Shown: positions 17,036 through 27,068 of the stretch, in pieces
How positions within the stretch are numbered: position 1 is the first letter of the stretch
Layout: the number at the start of each line of letters is the position of its first letter
Source of the DNA: Methylotenera versatilis 7
GTDB lineage: Bacteria; Pseudomonadota; Gammaproteobacteria; Burkholderiales; Methylophilaceae
DNA length: 64,000 nucleotides
Direction: 5' to 3'
Assembly: GCF_000799165.1 (NCBI RefSeq)
Contig: NZ_JUGF01000002.1
Location: forward strand, 1,421,954-1,485,953
Position numbers and translations under genes: made by a program
The notes under the pieces: generated by a model
The model's input: only the letters and a program-made list of their open reading frames with translations
The model's database searches: none
What the model was told of the DNA's origin: nothing

Positions 17036-18448
17036 ATGAGTTTTAAATTACGTAATTTGGTTGCAGCAACACTTGCGGGTTCTTTGTTAATGAGCTTTGG
17101 TGTAAATGCAATGGCAGATTCAACAGACGATATTGTGAATGCATTAATATCAAAAGGTGTATTGACTGAAGAGGAAGGTGCGCTTTTACTAAAAGGCCGT
17201 GAAGGCGAAAAAGAAGGCCAAGCAAAAGCAATGAAAAAGGCCAGCAAGTTAACTATTTCAGACGCGATTGATAATGCGACTGTGTATGGTGATATTCGCG
17301 CCCGTGTCGAATATAGAGAAGGTGAAGACTCACGCTCACCTTCAGTAGAGCAAGAAAGAACGAGAACTCGTTATAAGTTAACTTTTGGCGTAAAAACTAC
17401 GGCAGGTGATTTCTACTCTGATTTAGCCTTTGCGATGGGTTCAGGCGGTCGTTCTGATAATGCAACATTTGGTACTACGAATGGTGCCAATAATAAAGAT
17501 GCACTTTTAGTTAAACGTGCGATGGTGGGTTGGAATGCAACTGACTGGTTAGCACTTGAAGCAGGCCGTATTGCTAACCCGCTTTATACTACTGCAATGG
17601 TATGGGATAGTGACCTTACCATTGAAGGTTTGGCTGAAAAGGCTAATTTCAAAGTAGGGAATACCGATGTTTTCTTAACTGCGTTCCAGGCGCAATATGA
17701 AGGTGATAGAAGAAAGAACAGTGATGGCAGCATTACTGGAGCAGCTTCTACATCAAATGAGTTGTTAGCTTTCCAAGGTGGTGCTAAGTTTAAGATTACC
17801 GATGACGTATCAGCAAAAGCCGCATTAACTTATTACACATATACCAATGATAACGTTGCTGGTAATGGTGTTGCCGGTGCTTTCACCCCAGCGGTTGGTA
17901 ATGGTACTGGACTCGGCACAAACCCATTAGCAACCAATGATTTAAGCATCATTGAAATTCCGGCTGAAATTGGCTTTAATGTAAGCGGTGATATTAGTGC
18001 TAAAGTTTTTGGCGACTATGCTTTCAATATTGATGGTGATGATCGCTATAAAGCAGCATTGGCTAACTCTACGGGAGCAACTAACGCAGCGATTGCTAAA
18101 GCAGGTAACGATGATAAGGCATGGTTATTAGGTGTTGGTTTTGCGCGCAAGCAAGATAAAAAACCTAAACAAGGAGATTGGGCAGCAAACTTATGGTATC
18201 AAGATGTTGGCGCGTATGCACTTGATCCAAATACACCAGACTCTGACTTCTTTGACTCACGTGTAAACATGAAGGGCGTTGTACTTAAAACCGAATACAA
18301 CTTAAGGGATAATGTGTTCCTTAACTTTGCTGCAGGCCATGGTAAAAGAAAAAATGATGACATAAGTGCTGTTGGTGCAGGTAATGATATTACTCTGAAT
18401 CTCGATAGCTACAGCTTGTATCAGCTTGATATGACTTATAAGTTTTAA
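17036..18448 (+). CDS. Putative outer-membrane porin (phosphate-regulated)
   Basis: A 470-residue protein with a signal peptide ending NAMA, an N-terminal helical segment (DDIVNALISKGVLTEEEGALL) of the sort seen in putative-porin families, then alternating amphipathic strands ending in a terminal aromatic (LDMTYKF), the usual beta-barrel assembly signal. AGGAG lies just before the ATG. The upstream Pho box suggests a role like OprP/OprO phosphate-selective channels, but the sequence is not clearly of that family. A strong terminator makes it monocistronic. Confidence 0.8.
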   Translation: MSFKLRNLVAATLAGSLLMSFGVNAMADSTDDIVNALISKGVLTEEEGALLLKGREGEKEGQAKAMKKASKLTISDAIDNATVYGDIRARVEYREGEDSRSPSVEQERTRTRYKLTFGVKTTAGDFYSDLAFAMGSGGRSDNATFGTTNGANNKDALLVKRAMVGWNATDWLALEAGRIANPLYTTAMVWDSDLTIEGLAEKANFKVGNTDVFLTAFQAQYEGDRRKNSDGSITGAASTSNELLAFQGGAKFKITDDVSAKAALTYYTYTNDNVAGNGVAGAFTPAVGNGTGLGTNPLATNDLSIIEIPAEIGFNVSGDISAKVFGDYAFNIDGDDRYKAALANSTGATNAAIAKAGNDDKAWLLGVGFARKQDKKPKQGDWAANLWYQDVGAYALDPNTPDSDFFDSRVNMKGVVLKTEYNLRDNVFLNFAAGHGKRKNDDISAVGAGNDITLNLDSYSLYQLDMTYKF

Positions 18449-18462
18449 TAAGTCTTGAAATC

Positions 18463-18497
18463 AAAAAAGCCTCTAGCGTTCGCAGAGGCTTTTTTTA
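18463..18497 (+). terminator. Terminator after the porin
   Basis: AAAAAAGCCTCT and AGAGGCTTTTTT arms with a 9-nt loop, 15 bp after the stop. Confidence 0.9.
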
Positions 18498-18606
18498 TTG
18501 ATAAAAAACGTTTGAGAATACACTTAATCAGGCGTTTTTTTCGTTTTTTATCGGTCAATAGTTTAAAATATTACCTGTAATTCAATACGGATAAAGAAGT
18601 TAAACC

Positions 18607-19251
18607 ATGTATAAACACCCACTAATTAACCGCGATAAAATGACACCGCAAGAAGCATTAGATATTTTGATTGAAGGCAATAATCGTTTTATGAACAATT
18701 ATGTCGTTAATAAAGATATGCAAACGCTGGTGCAAATTATTAAGGAGAGGCAGCATCCGTTTGCTTCTTTTTTAAGCTGCAGTGATTCTCGTGCGCCAGT
18801 TGAGTTGTTGTTTGATCAGGCCTTGGGTGATATTTTTAGTGTGCGTTTGGTTGGCGCAATCGCTTCAGATAAAGCGATCGGCTCGTTGGAGTTTAGCAGC
18901 AAATATCTGGATAGCAAGCTGATTGTTGTCATGGGGCATACTGGATGTGGCGGCGTAAAAGCCGCGTGTGATGATTTTAAAGATGGCCATATCGGTGAAA
19001 TCATTAACATGATTAAACCATCTATTCGGCATGAAAAAACCATTACAAACCCTGAAGACCGAACTTCTAAAAACCCCGAATATGTTGAGAAAATTAATGA
19101 GCTGAATGTACGTTATCAAATTGATACGATTATTCGCTTAAGTGACATTGTGGCTGAAATGCTGGAAAAACATCAAATCGGCATTATTGGCGGTATGTAT
19201 GATTTGAATACTGGTAAAGTGAACTTCTTTGAAGATACTTTTGTTTCTTAA
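18607..19251 (+). CDS. Beta-class carbonic anhydrase
   Basis: A 214-residue zinc enzyme interconverting CO2 and bicarbonate. The zinc and active-site blocks are clear: SCSDSRAPVELLFDQ (Cys, and the Asp/Arg dyad) and MGHTGCGGVKAA (His and Cys ligands, four residues apart). The end of the protein, IIGGMYDLNTGKVNF, is typical of beta-CA. In a methylotroph it may feed carboxylation reactions (inference). It is flanked by its own terminator and not in an operon. Confidence 0.93.
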   Translation: MYKHPLINRDKMTPQEALDILIEGNNRFMNNYVVNKDMQTLVQIIKERQHPFASFLSCSDSRAPVELLFDQALGDIFSVRLVGAIASDKAIGSLEFSSKYLDSKLIVVMGHTGCGGVKAACDDFKDGHIGEIINMIKPSIRHEKTITNPEDRTSKNPEYVEKINELNVRYQIDTIIRLSDIVAEMLEKHQIGIIGGMYDLNTGKVNFFEDTFVS

Positions 19252-19270
19252 TCTGACTCCTAATATCTTG

Positions 19271-19307
19271 ATACAAAAAAACCGCTAATTGGCGGTTTTT
19301 TTGTATC
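19271..19307. terminator. Terminator between carbonic anhydrase and fdx
   Basis: Stem AAACCGC/GCGGTTT with long A- and T-tracts on both sides, so it can serve both the plus-strand carbonic anhydrase and the minus-strand isc operon. Confidence 0.88.
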
Positions 19308-19357
19308 TGCATTACTGCACAAGAGCGTGAGTACTTAAGAAAGAATCACAAACTAGA

Positions 19358-19699
19358 TTATCGATGACCCTCTTTCGCCATATTGATGCTGTATTTGGGA
19401 ATTTCTACAACCAGGTCCTCAGTGCCAATGATGGCTTGGCAAGATAAGCGCGAGTTAGGTTCTAAACCCCAAGCTTTATCCAGTAAATCATCTTCCATGT
19501 CATCAGAGGCTTCCATGGTTTTAAAGCCTTCACGAACGATCACATGGCAAGTTGTACAAGCGCAAGCCATATCGCAAGCGTGATCGATATCAATCTCATT
19601 TCTTAGTAATGTTTCGCAGATTGAATCGCCTGTTTTGGCTTCAATAGAAGCACCATCTGGGCAAAGTTCAGCGTGTGGCAGTACGATAATTTTTGGCAT
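19358..19699 (-). CDS. fdx: ISC-type [2Fe-2S] ferredoxin
   Basis: Electron donor for iron-sulfur cluster assembly. 113 residues with the adrenodoxin-type ligand pattern: Cys in HACDMACACTTCHV (C-x5-C-x2-C) and a fourth Cys in SRLSCQAI. The N-terminal MPKIIVLPHAELCPDG is the usual start. It is the last gene of the isc operon, downstream of hscA, and is followed by a bidirectional terminator. Confidence 0.95.
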   Translation of the reverse strand: MPKIIVLPHAELCPDGASIEAKTGDSICETLLRNEIDIDHACDMACACTTCHVIVREGFKTMEASDDMEDDLLDKAWGLEPNSRLSCQAIIGTEDLVVEIPKYSINMAKEGHR

Positions 19700-19738
19700 A
19701 TATGTGTAGTTTCAGTCTAATTGAGGTGTAAATCCAGT

Positions 19739-21616
19739 TTATAAGTCCAATGAATTTAATTCCTTACCGCTCAGGGCACGTTTAACCGAAGCGTCCATGC
19801 GCGCCGCGGCAAATGCTTCTGTTGCGTGGTTGAGTGCTTCAACGGCTTGATTAATCGCATCGGCATTATCAGCGGATGCGATTGCTTGCAGGCGTTGCAT
19901 TTCAGCTTCAATTGCCTGTTTTTCTTTTAAGCTAATTAGTGCAGCATCTGCAGTTAATGCGGCAGTAACCGCTTCAATAATCGCTCCTGCATCAACGCGT
20001 GCTTCAGTCAGCATACGGGCTTTTTTGTCGGCTTCTGCACTGTTAAATGAGGCTTTAAGCATGTTGGTTATTTCGTCTTCACTTAAACCATAAGACGGCT
20101 TAACCGTGATATTGGCCTCTATATTGCTGGTGGTTTCGCGTGCTGAAACTGATAATAAGCCATCCGCATCTACAGTAAAAGTCACACGAATTCTGGCTGC
20201 GCCAGCCACCATGGGCGGAATGCCGCGCAGCTCAAAACGCGCTAATGAACGACAGTCGCTGACTAATTCACGCTCACCTTGCACCACATGAATACTCATC
20301 GCAGTTTGACCGTCTTTATAAGTCGTAAATTCTTGCGCGCGTGCCACTGGCAAAGTGCTATTGCGATGAATAACTTTTTCAGCCAGTCCACCAAAAGTTT
20401 CCAAGCCTAAAGAGAGTGGAATCACATCCAGCAGTAATAAGTCTGCATCGCTTTTATTGCCGGCCAAAATATTGGCTTGAATCGCCGCGCCTAGTGCCAC
20501 CACTTTATCCGGGTCCAAATTGGTTAACGGTGCTTGTTTAAAATATTCAGCCACGGTTTTGCGTATTTGCGGCATTCTGGTCGCGCCGCCAACCATCACA
20601 ATGCCATTGATGTCTTCAATCGTTAAGCTTGCATCTCTCATTGCTTTACGAATAGGGCTTAATGTTTTTTGCACTAAATTACAAGTTAGCGCAATAAATT
20701 CGTTTGTGCTGAGGGTTAAGTCGACGAACTCACCATCGCTTAACATGCAACTGATATTGGCTTCTGCATGTTCTGTCAGCCACTCTTTGGCTTCACGCGC
20801 TTTGGTTAATAAAAGCCGCGTATCCTTTGCATTGCGTGGGGAAAGTTTGGCTGTTTCTAAGATCCAACAGAAGATGCGTTGATCAAAGTCATCGCCACCT
20901 AATGCAGAGTCGCCATTGGTGGCTAGTACTTCAAATACGCCTTTGGTCAGCTTGAGTATGGAAATATCAAATGTGCCGCCGCCTAAATCGTAGATGACAT
21001 ATGTGCCTTCACTTGCATTATCTAAACCGTAAGCAACTGCAGCGGCAGTTGGCTCGTTCAGCAAACGTAATACATTCAAACCTGCTAGCCGTGCCGCATC
21101 TTTAGTCGCTTGGCGCTGCGCATCATCAAAATAGGCGGGCACGGTAATCACCGCGCCGACTAGTTCACCACCTAAAGCTGTTTCTGCACGTGCTTTTAAC
21201 ACTTTTAAGATTTCAGCAGAAATCTCTACAGGACTTTTAACGCCTGCACGCGTTTCAATTTGCAGCATGGTCGTTTGAGGCGCACCAGTTGCTTCTATAA
21301 ATTTGTAAGGCAACTCAGATGCATCAATATCTTTTAAACCGCGCCCCATAAAGCGTTTAGCAGAAACGATGGTGTTATGTGGGTCCAGATTTTGCTTTTT
21401 CTGTGCGTCAAAACCGACTTCTATCATATGGTCAGCAGCATAGTGCACGACGGAAGGTAAGAGGGTGTGACCATGTTCGTCTGGTAACACACTACTTAGG
21501 CCGCTGCGTACGGTGGCAACCAGTGAGTTGGTTGTACCTAAATCAATACCAACAGCCAATCTATGCTGATGCGGTGCGGCACTCATGCCAGGTTCGGAGA
21601 TTTGCAACAATGCCAT
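19739..21616 (-). CDS. hscA: Fe-S assembly Hsp70-type chaperone HscA
   Basis: A 625-residue Hsp70 specialised for cluster release from IscU. The nucleotide-binding domain has [15 protein letters not shown] near residue 22, [14 protein letters not shown] near 205, and [12 protein letters not shown] near 345. The substrate-binding domain follows, and the C-terminus lacks the DnaK EEVD-like tail. HscA recognises the LPPVK motif, which is present in the IscU of this cluster. It starts 4 bp after hscB. Confidence 0.96.
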   Translation of the reverse strand: MALLQISEPGMSAAPHQHRLAVGIDLGTTNSLVATVRSGLSSVLPDEHGHTLLPSVVHYAADHMIEVGFDAQKKQNLDPHNTIVSAKRFMGRGLKDIDASELPYKFIEATGAPQTTMLQIETRAGVKSPVEISAEILKVLKARAETALGGELVGAVITVPAYFDDAQRQATKDAARLAGLNVLRLLNEPTAAAVAYGLDNASEGTYVIYDLGGGTFDISILKLTKGVFEVLATNGDSALGGDDFDQRIFCWILETAKLSPRNAKDTRLLLTKAREAKEWLTEHAEANISCMLSDGEFVDLTLSTNEFIALTCNLVQKTLSPIRKAMRDASLTIEDINGIVMVGGATRMPQIRKTVAEYFKQAPLTNLDPDKVVALGAAIQANILAGNKSDADLLLLDVIPLSLGLETFGGLAEKVIHRNSTLPVARAQEFTTYKDGQTAMSIHVVQGERELVSDCRSLARFELRGIPPMVAGAARIRVTFTVDADGLLSVSARETTSNIEANITVKPSYGLSEDEITNMLKASFNSAEADKKARMLTEARVDAGAIIEAVTAALTADAALISLKEKQAIEAEMQRLQAIASADNADAINQAVEALNHATEAFAAARMDASVKRALSGKELNSLDL

Positions 21617-21620
21617 CTAA

Positions 21621-22142
21621 CTAGTTCTCTATCTGTTCAATTACTTTATTAATATCGGCACAAACTTTGTCGATAAAGATCAGTTTGCGTGTTGCGTCAG
21701 TTGCAGAACCATAATCCTGCTTCTCATCAATCAAAGAAATCAAGTCTGAATTTAACGACTTTGCCTCTTGCTTAATTTCGTTGAGCAAGTTATCCACTGC
21801 GGCAATATCTTTAGTCGCTTTTGCATCTTCTAAAGCCTCACGCCACTCCATCTGTTGCATTAAAAAATCAGCAGGCATCGCAGTGTTGGTTTCGCTAATT
21901 GCGGTAATGCCTTGCAGTTCTAATAAATAACGGGCGCGTGAAGCAGGCTTTTTGAGTGTTTGATACGCTTCGTTTGCCAGCGTAGCCATTTGCATGGATT
22001 TCAGTTTCTCAGCTGACATTGCATTTACAAAGCGATCAGGATGCGATTCTGATTGTATCTTGCGGTAATGGCTTTCTAATATAGCTAAATCAATATTAAA
22101 CGCTGGTTTTATCCCAAATAACTCAAAATAGCTTTGCGTCAC
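21621..22142 (-). CDS. hscB: Fe-S assembly J-domain co-chaperone HscB
   Basis: Delivers IscU to HscA and stimulates its ATPase. I choose the GTG at 22142, giving 173 residues starting [11 protein letters not shown]: this matches the normal family start and length, and the GTG shares bases with the iscA TGA (GTGA), a coupling overlap. The longer ATG frame from 22169 would add nine unsupported residues inside iscA. The HPD motif is in [10 protein letters not shown] near residue 35, followed by the helical C-terminal domain. Confidence 0.93.
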   Translation of the reverse strand: MTQSYFELFGIKPAFNIDLAILESHYRKIQSESHPDRFVNAMSAEKLKSMQMATLANEAYQTLKKPASRARYLLELQGITAISETNTAMPADFLMQQMEWREALEDAKATKDIAAVDNLLNEIKQEAKSLNSDLISLIDEKQDYGSATDATRKLIFIDKVCADINKVIEQIEN

Positions 22143-22462
22143 ACCGTAAAACTTTCGCCGCAACCACACTCATCTTTCACGTTTGGATTATTGAACTTGA
22201 ATCCCTCATTCAAACCTTCTTTGGTGAAATCTAATTCCGTGCCATCAATATAGACAAGGCTTTTTGGATCGACAATAATTTTAACGCCATGGCTTTCAAA
22301 TGAAGTGTCTTCATCATTTAAGTCATCCACAAACTCTAAAGTGTAAGCCATGCCAGAACAGCCTGTGGTTTTAACGCCCAAGCGAAGGCCAATGCCTTTG
22401 CCGCGATTGGCAAGGAATTTTTCCACACGGTTTGCTGCGGTTTCAGTAAGAGTAATTGCCAT
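22139..22462 (-). CDS. iscA: A-type Fe-S carrier IscA
   Basis: A 107-residue scaffold/carrier for [4Fe-4S] maturation. Three conserved cysteines are visible: [14 protein letters not shown] near residue 35 and the C-terminal CGCGESF pair near 99 and 101. It sits between iscU and hscB, the standard ISC position. Confidence 0.96.
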   Translation of the reverse strand: MAITLTETAANRVEKFLANRGKGIGLRLGVKTTGCSGMAYTLEFVDDLNDEDTSFESHGVKIIVDPKSLVYIDGTELDFTKEGLNEGFKFNNPNVKDECGCGESFTV

Positions 22463-22515
22463 TAAAATTATCAGCCTTTCAAAATAATCACTTCTGCATT
22501 GCAGAAAAAGGTTGG

Positions 22516-22911
22516 TTACGCAGTCTCTTTAGCTAATTGTTTAGCTTTAATATCTGCCACAGCAGCTTTAATCGCATCTTCGGCTAATACTGAGCAATGG
22601 ATTTTTACTGGAGGCAAAGCCAATTCTTCTGCAATGGCAGAGTTTTTAATCGCATAAGCTTCATCAATGGTTTTGCCTTTTAACCATTCTGTTACCAATG
22701 AGCTAGAGGCAATCGCTGAGCCGCAACCATAGGTTTTGAATTTAGCATCTTCAATAATGCCGCTGTCGTTCACCTTAATCATCAACTTCATCACGTCGCC
22801 ACAAGCAGGCGCGCCGACCATGCCGGTACCGACATTGGGGTCGTTTTTATCTAAACTGCCCACATTACGCGGGTTTTCATAGTGGTCTAAAACTTTGTCT
22901 GAATATGCCAT
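22516..22911 (-). CDS. iscU: Fe-S cluster scaffold IscU
   Basis: Scaffold on which [2Fe-2S] clusters are built. 131 residues starting [19 protein letters not shown]. Cluster ligands are Cys in [24 protein letters not shown] and [14 protein letters not shown]. The chaperone-recognition motif LPPVK immediately precedes the third Cys. An AGGAG site lies 6 bp before the ATG. Confidence 0.97.
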   Translation of the reverse strand: MAYSDKVLDHYENPRNVGSLDKNDPNVGTGMVGAPACGDVMKLMIKVNDSGIIEDAKFKTYGCGSAIASSSLVTEWLKGKTIDEAYAIKNSAIAEELALPPVKIHCSVLAEDAIKAAVADIKAKQLAKETA

Positions 22912-22997
22912 GGTGTATCTCCTTTATACATTTGAAGTAATTTCAAATGTTAAAACTTAATTTATGTTTAATTTTTAATTAAATTCTAATAAATTAT

Positions 22998-24215
22998 CTA
23001 ATGCGCCGCCCATTGAACCTTAGACAGATCAATGCCATCTTTAAACATTTCCCATAGTGGGGATAGTTCTCTTAATTTACCAATTTTACTTTTCATTAAC
23101 TCAATCGTGTAATCCACATCGGCCTCCGTAGTAAATCGACCAATTGAAAAGCGGATTGAGCTATGTGCCAATTCGTCATTGCGACCTAACGCGCGCAATA
23201 CATAACTGGGTTCCAAACTTGCTGAAGTACAAGCCGAGCCACTGGATACGGCAATGTCTTTAACCGCCATAATGAGTGACTCACCTTCAACATAGTTAAA
23301 GCTGATATTTAAATTATGTGGAATGCGATGTTCTAAATCACCATTCACATAAGTTTCTTCAATGGTTTGCAAGCCATGCAATAACTTATCGCGCAATTTG
23401 CGAATGCGAGCGTTTTCAAACTCCATTTCTTCACGTGCGATACGGAACGCTTCGCCCATGCCCACAATTTGGTGCGTGGCTAATGTACCGGAGCGCATGC
23501 CGCGCTCATGGCCGCCACCGTGCATTTGCGCTTCGATACGGATACGTGGTTTACGACGTACATATAAAGCACCTACGCCTTTTGGGCCATAAGTTTTATG
23601 CGCACTAAAGCTCATTAAGTCTACGGGTAGTTTTTCCAAATTAATGGCTACTTTGCCTGTTGCCTGTGCAGCGTCCACATGGAAAACTACATTGTTCTCA
23701 CGGCAGATGTTGCCCAGTGCTTCGATATCCTGAATCACGCCAATTTCGTTATTCACCAACATCACGCTGGCTAAAACCGTGTCAGGCTGAATCGCCGCTT
23801 TGAATTTAGCTAAATCCACCAAACCGTTTGGTTCAGGTTGTAAATAAGTGGCAGTAAAGCCAACGCGTTCCAACTCGCGCACCGTGTCAATTACCGCTTT
23901 ATGTTCCGTAGCAATGGTCAGAATGTGCTTGCCTTTAGTTGCTGCATAAAAATTAGCTGCGCCTTTAATGGCTAGATTGTTGGACTCTGTCGCGCCGGAT
24001 GTCCAGACGATTTCGCGCGGGTCTGCCCCGACCAGTTTGGCGACTTCCTCGCGCGCGATCTCAACTGCTTTTTCAGCAGTCCAGCCAAACGGATGGCTGC
24101 GGGACGCAGGGTTGCCAAAATGTTCCGTAATGAACGGAATCATTTTTTCTGCCACACGCGGGTCAACCGGGGTGGTTGCAGAATAATCTAGGTAAATCGG
24201 TTGTCTTTCTGACAT
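22998..24215 (-). CDS. iscS: Cysteine desulfurase IscS
   Basis: PLP enzyme that takes sulfur from cysteine for cluster assembly and tRNA thiolation. 405 residues, the usual IscS length. The PLP lysine is in [20 protein letters not shown] near residue 206. The catalytic Cys is in [21 protein letters not shown] near 328. The C-terminal tail ending KVQWAAH is typical of IscS proper and contacts IscU. A second desulfurase gene lies immediately upstream. Confidence 0.97.
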   Translation of the reverse strand: MSERQPIYLDYSATTPVDPRVAEKMIPFITEHFGNPASRSHPFGWTAEKAVEIAREEVAKLVGADPREIVWTSGATESNNLAIKGAANFYAATKGKHILTIATEHKAVIDTVRELERVGFTATYLQPEPNGLVDLAKFKAAIQPDTVLASVMLVNNEIGVIQDIEALGNICRENNVVFHVDAAQATGKVAINLEKLPVDLMSFSAHKTYGPKGVGALYVRRKPRIRIEAQMHGGGHERGMRSGTLATHQIVGMGEAFRIAREEMEFENARIRKLRDKLLHGLQTIEETYVNGDLEHRIPHNLNISFNYVEGESLIMAVKDIAVSSGSACTSASLEPSYVLRALGRNDELAHSSIRFSIGRFTTEADVDYTIELMKSKIGKLRELSPLWEMFKDGIDLSKVQWAAH

Positions 24216-24295
24216 TTAGTTACTTTCTCAAAAATTATCTAAATACTTTTTAAACGCTTAACTCTTTAAATACTTAAGTCATTATTTACTAGAAT

Positions 24296-25441
24296 TTAAG
24301 CGGACATTGCGGTCAAGTTTCTTAATCGCGCCAATTCATTTCCAAGAGCAGCTAAAAATTGCTGTATCTGCTCCATGGTGTTGCTTAGACCAAAACTCAC
24401 GCGTACAGCGCCACGCGCCAAATCTGCATCTATGCCCATCGCCAGTAATACATGGCTGGGTTCTTTAGTGTCGCTAGAGCAGGCGGAGCCGCTGGCGACT
24501 GCAAAACCTTTGCGATCTAGTGCCATTACCAAGGTTTCGCCATCAATATTAGGGAAGGCGAAAAAGCTGGTGTTAGGAATACGATTTGCATGGTTAGCAA
24601 ATAAATGAGCACCCAGTTTTAATAACCCAGCTTCACAAAAGTCACGCAGGCTTTGCGTATGCGCTGCAAACGCATTTAAATTCTTAATGGCTAATTCACA
24701 TGCAACACCAAAACCAACAATCGCTGCCAAATTTTCTGTACCGCTACGCAAGCCTCTTTCTTGCCCTCCGCCATATAGTAAAGGCTGAATATCCAGGCGT
24801 TTATCCAAAATCAATGCGCCAGCACCAAGTGGCCCGCCAATTTTATGGCTGGATACTGTCATCGCATGTACATTTAAACCGGCAAAATCAACCGGAATTT
24901 TGCCTAAGCCTTGCACTGCATCTGTGTGTACAAAAGCTTTGTGCTGAATGGCCAAATCTGCGACTGCAGCCAAATCTTGTATCACGCCGGTTTCGTTATT
25001 CGCCAGCATCACCGATACTAAATTAGTGGGGGTTAATAACAAGTTATGCAAGTGATGCATGTCTAGTTTGCAATCGATATTGACAGCGATATCAATTGCT
25101 CGCCACCCGCGTGATTGCATCGCAAGTGCAGGGCGCGATACGCACGGATGCTCCACTGCGCTGGTTAATATTTGCCCATGACATAAGTTGCTCGTGATGC
25201 CATGTACTGCAAAGTTGTTGGCTTCAGTTCCACTTGCCGTAAATATTACCTGGCTAGGGTGTGCGTTTACTGCGTCTGCCACTTGCTCACGCGCATGCTC
25301 AATTGCTGCGCGCGCTGTACGGCCATAAGCATGGCGGCTAGTCGCATTGCCGTGTTGCTCAACCAAAAACGGCAACATGCTCTCAAGCACTTCCGGCTTG
25401 AGAGCAGTGGTGCTGTTATGATCAAAGAAAATGTGCGCCAT
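24296..25441 (-). CDS. Second cysteine desulfurase (NifS/IscS-like)
   Basis: A 381-residue class V aminotransferase-fold enzyme. The PLP lysine is in SSHKIGGPLGAGALILDK near residue 202 and the catalytic Cys in ASGSACSSDTKEPSHVLLAMG near 325. It is shorter than IscS and lacks its KVQWAAH-type IscU-docking tail. Position is iscR - this gene - iscS - iscU, an arrangement known from some Betaproteobacteria. Whether it supplies a different acceptor (for example thio-tRNA or molybdopterin) cannot be told from the sequence. Confidence 0.9.
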   Translation of the reverse strand: MAHIFFDHNSTTALKPEVLESMLPFLVEQHGNATSRHAYGRTARAAIEHAREQVADAVNAHPSQVIFTASGTEANNFAVHGITSNLCHGQILTSAVEHPCVSRPALAMQSRGWRAIDIAVNIDCKLDMHHLHNLLLTPTNLVSVMLANNETGVIQDLAAVADLAIQHKAFVHTDAVQGLGKIPVDFAGLNVHAMTVSSHKIGGPLGAGALILDKRLDIQPLLYGGGQERGLRSGTENLAAIVGFGVACELAIKNLNAFAAHTQSLRDFCEAGLLKLGAHLFANHANRIPNTSFFAFPNIDGETLVMALDRKGFAVASGSACSSDTKEPSHVLLAMGIDADLARGAVRVSFGLSNTMEQIQQFLAALGNELARLRNLTAMSA

Positions 25442-25458
25442 TGTTTTAAATGCCGATG

Positions 25459-25989
25459 TTAAGCAGAAGTTTCTTCATACTTGGGTTCAATCCGCGCAGT
25501 TCCATTGCATGATTTAGACGGCAAATGACGCGGTGAAAAATGTACTTCGCTGCTTGCTGAACCTTCGTCATTTTGACGCTGGGTTTCTACCATGTCCGCT
25601 AAACTTACGCCTGACAGGTAATCTAATATCTTGTCGTTAAGGGTCGCCCATAAATCATGCGTCATGCAACGACCAGTGTCGCGGCAGTTTTCTTGCCCGC
25701 CGCATTGCGTTGCATCGATTAACTCATCCACCGCCGTAATAATATTAGAGACTGAAATATCGCTATGTGCCTTAGCCACGCGATATCCACCGCCAGGGCC
25801 GCGCACGCTTGTTACCAAGCCTTGGCGGCGTAAGCGACTAAATAACTGTTCTAAATAAGAAAGTGAAATCGCTTGCCGCTCGCTAATGCCAGCTAACGTT
25901 ACAGGCTTCGCGTTACCGTTAATGGATTCATTCAAAGCGAGGTCTAACATCGCGGTCACTGCAAAACGACCTTTAGTAGTGAGTCTCAT
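25459..25989 (-). CDS. iscR: Rrf2-family Fe-S regulator IscR
   Basis: A 176-residue winged-helix [2Fe-2S] sensor that represses isc when loaded. N-terminal [19 protein letters not shown] is the family hallmark. Cluster cysteines are in [21 protein letters not shown] with C-x5-C-x5-C spacing near residues 92-104. A matching type-1 operator overlaps its own promoter at 26045-26069, indicating autoregulation. Confidence 0.96.
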   Translation of the reverse strand: MRLTTKGRFAVTAMLDLALNESINGNAKPVTLAGISERQAISLSYLEQLFSRLRRQGLVTSVRGPGGGYRVAKAHSDISVSNIITAVDELIDATQCGGQENCRDTGRCMTHDLWATLNDKILDYLSGVSLADMVETQRQNDEGSASSEVHFSPRHLPSKSCNGTARIEPKYEETSA

Positions 25990-26044
25990 AAATTATGTAT
26001 TAAAGCAACGTGATTAAACATGATAATGTGGCCTGAATTGTATA

Positions 26045-26069
26045 ATAACCTACTAATTTAGTCAATTAT
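26045..26069 (-). promoter_or_regulatory. IscR type-1-like box overlapping the iscR promoter
   Basis: The minus strand carries an imperfect dyad around GACTAAATTAGT that fits the E. coli type-1 IscR pattern (ATA..YGACT RWWWY AGT..TAT) at nearly all positions. It contains the -35 TTGACT; a -10 TACAAT follows after 17 bp. iscR starts about 55 bp downstream. Confidence 0.75.
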
Positions 26070-26117
26070 TAATCGTTAAAGTTCACAGCTTAGATTAGGC
26101 CGATTTTTGCTGGACTT

Positions 26118-26867
26118 TTAATGTTTTTTGGACGCAAAAGCTTCGCCTAACTCAGTATCGGCATTCGCATCCAACAATGCGGCCAATTGCTTTTTAAGGC
26201 TTACAAGCTCTGCATCTTGCTTGCCGGCGTGGTCAAGCAGGCTGTGAATTGCCTTTGTCAAAGCTTCAGGATTAAATGTATCGTTATTAACATCGCCCAC
26301 GGCGTATGCACTAAAGCCAATTTTTTGCGCAGTTTCATCACGTTTCTTGGCTTTTTCTTCTTCTAGAATACGCGCAGGAATGCCCACAGCAGTGGCGTTT
26401 TCTGGCACATCTTTTACAACAACTGCATTGCTGCCGATCTTAGCGTTTTTACCAATCGTAATCGGGCCAAGTACCTTTGCACCAGCCCCAATCACCACGC
26501 CTTGCTCTAATGTTGGGTGGCGTTTGCCTTTGTTCCAGGAGGTGCCGCCCAATGTTACGCCATGATACAAAGTACAGTCATCACCAATCACGGCGGTTTC
26601 GCCAATTACTACACCCATGCCATGGTCGATAAATACGCGATTACCAATGGTTGCGCCTGGGTGAATCTCAATGCCAGTTAAAAAGCGCCCAATATGAGAA
26701 AAAGCGCGACCAAGCCAATAAAGACGAGTTTTCCAAAGCCAGTGGCTAAAGCGATGCAGAATTAACGCATGCACGCCAGGGTAGGTAGTGAGAATTTCAA
26801 AATGTGTACGTGCCGCAGGGTCGCGGTCAAAAACAATTGAAATGTCTTCTTTAAGATGGTTAAACAT
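26118..26867 (-). CDS. cysE: Serine O-acetyltransferase
   Basis: Makes O-acetylserine, the carbon precursor of cysteine. 249 residues: helical N-terminus with [24 protein letters not shown], then a left-handed beta-helix with hexapeptide repeats ([30 protein letters not shown]) holding the catalytic His, and a flexible tail. It lies 128 bp upstream of iscR on the same strand, linking cysteine supply to the desulfurases. A second IscR-like box lies in its promoter region. Confidence 0.95.
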   Translation of the reverse strand: MFNHLKEDISIVFDRDPAARTHFEILTTYPGVHALILHRFSHWLWKTRLYWLGRAFSHIGRFLTGIEIHPGATIGNRVFIDHGMGVVIGETAVIGDDCTLYHGVTLGGTSWNKGKRHPTLEQGVVIGAGAKVLGPITIGKNAKIGSNAVVVKDVPENATAVGIPARILEEEKAKKRDETAQKIGFSAYAVGDVNNDTFNPEALTKAIHSLLDHAGKQDAELVSLKKQLAALLDANADTELGEAFASKKH

Positions 26868-26916
26868 CGATTTTTTTTGACTGAACTTTAAAAGCGGTAT
26901 TATGCCATAAAAGTTA

Positions 26917-26941
26917 ATTGTTGACTAATTTAGTAGGTTTA
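26917..26941. promoter_or_regulatory. IscR type-1-like box upstream of cysE
   Basis: Core GACTAATTTAGTAGGTT differs from the iscR box core by one base. It lies 50-74 bp before the cysE start. On the plus strand TTGACT with TTTATA 18 bp on could also drive transcription the other way. On the minus strand TTAGTC/CATAAT is a possible cysE promoter partly inside the box. Confidence 0.6.
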
Positions 26942-27068
26942 ATTTTTATAGAATATATGGCTAATTTAACGTTAACTAAATATTGCTTGTTTTTAAAGTC
27001 AAACCTATTATCTTAAGTTAGGTTAATAAAACAAATAATAATGATCATGTGCTTTTTACTGCAAATAA

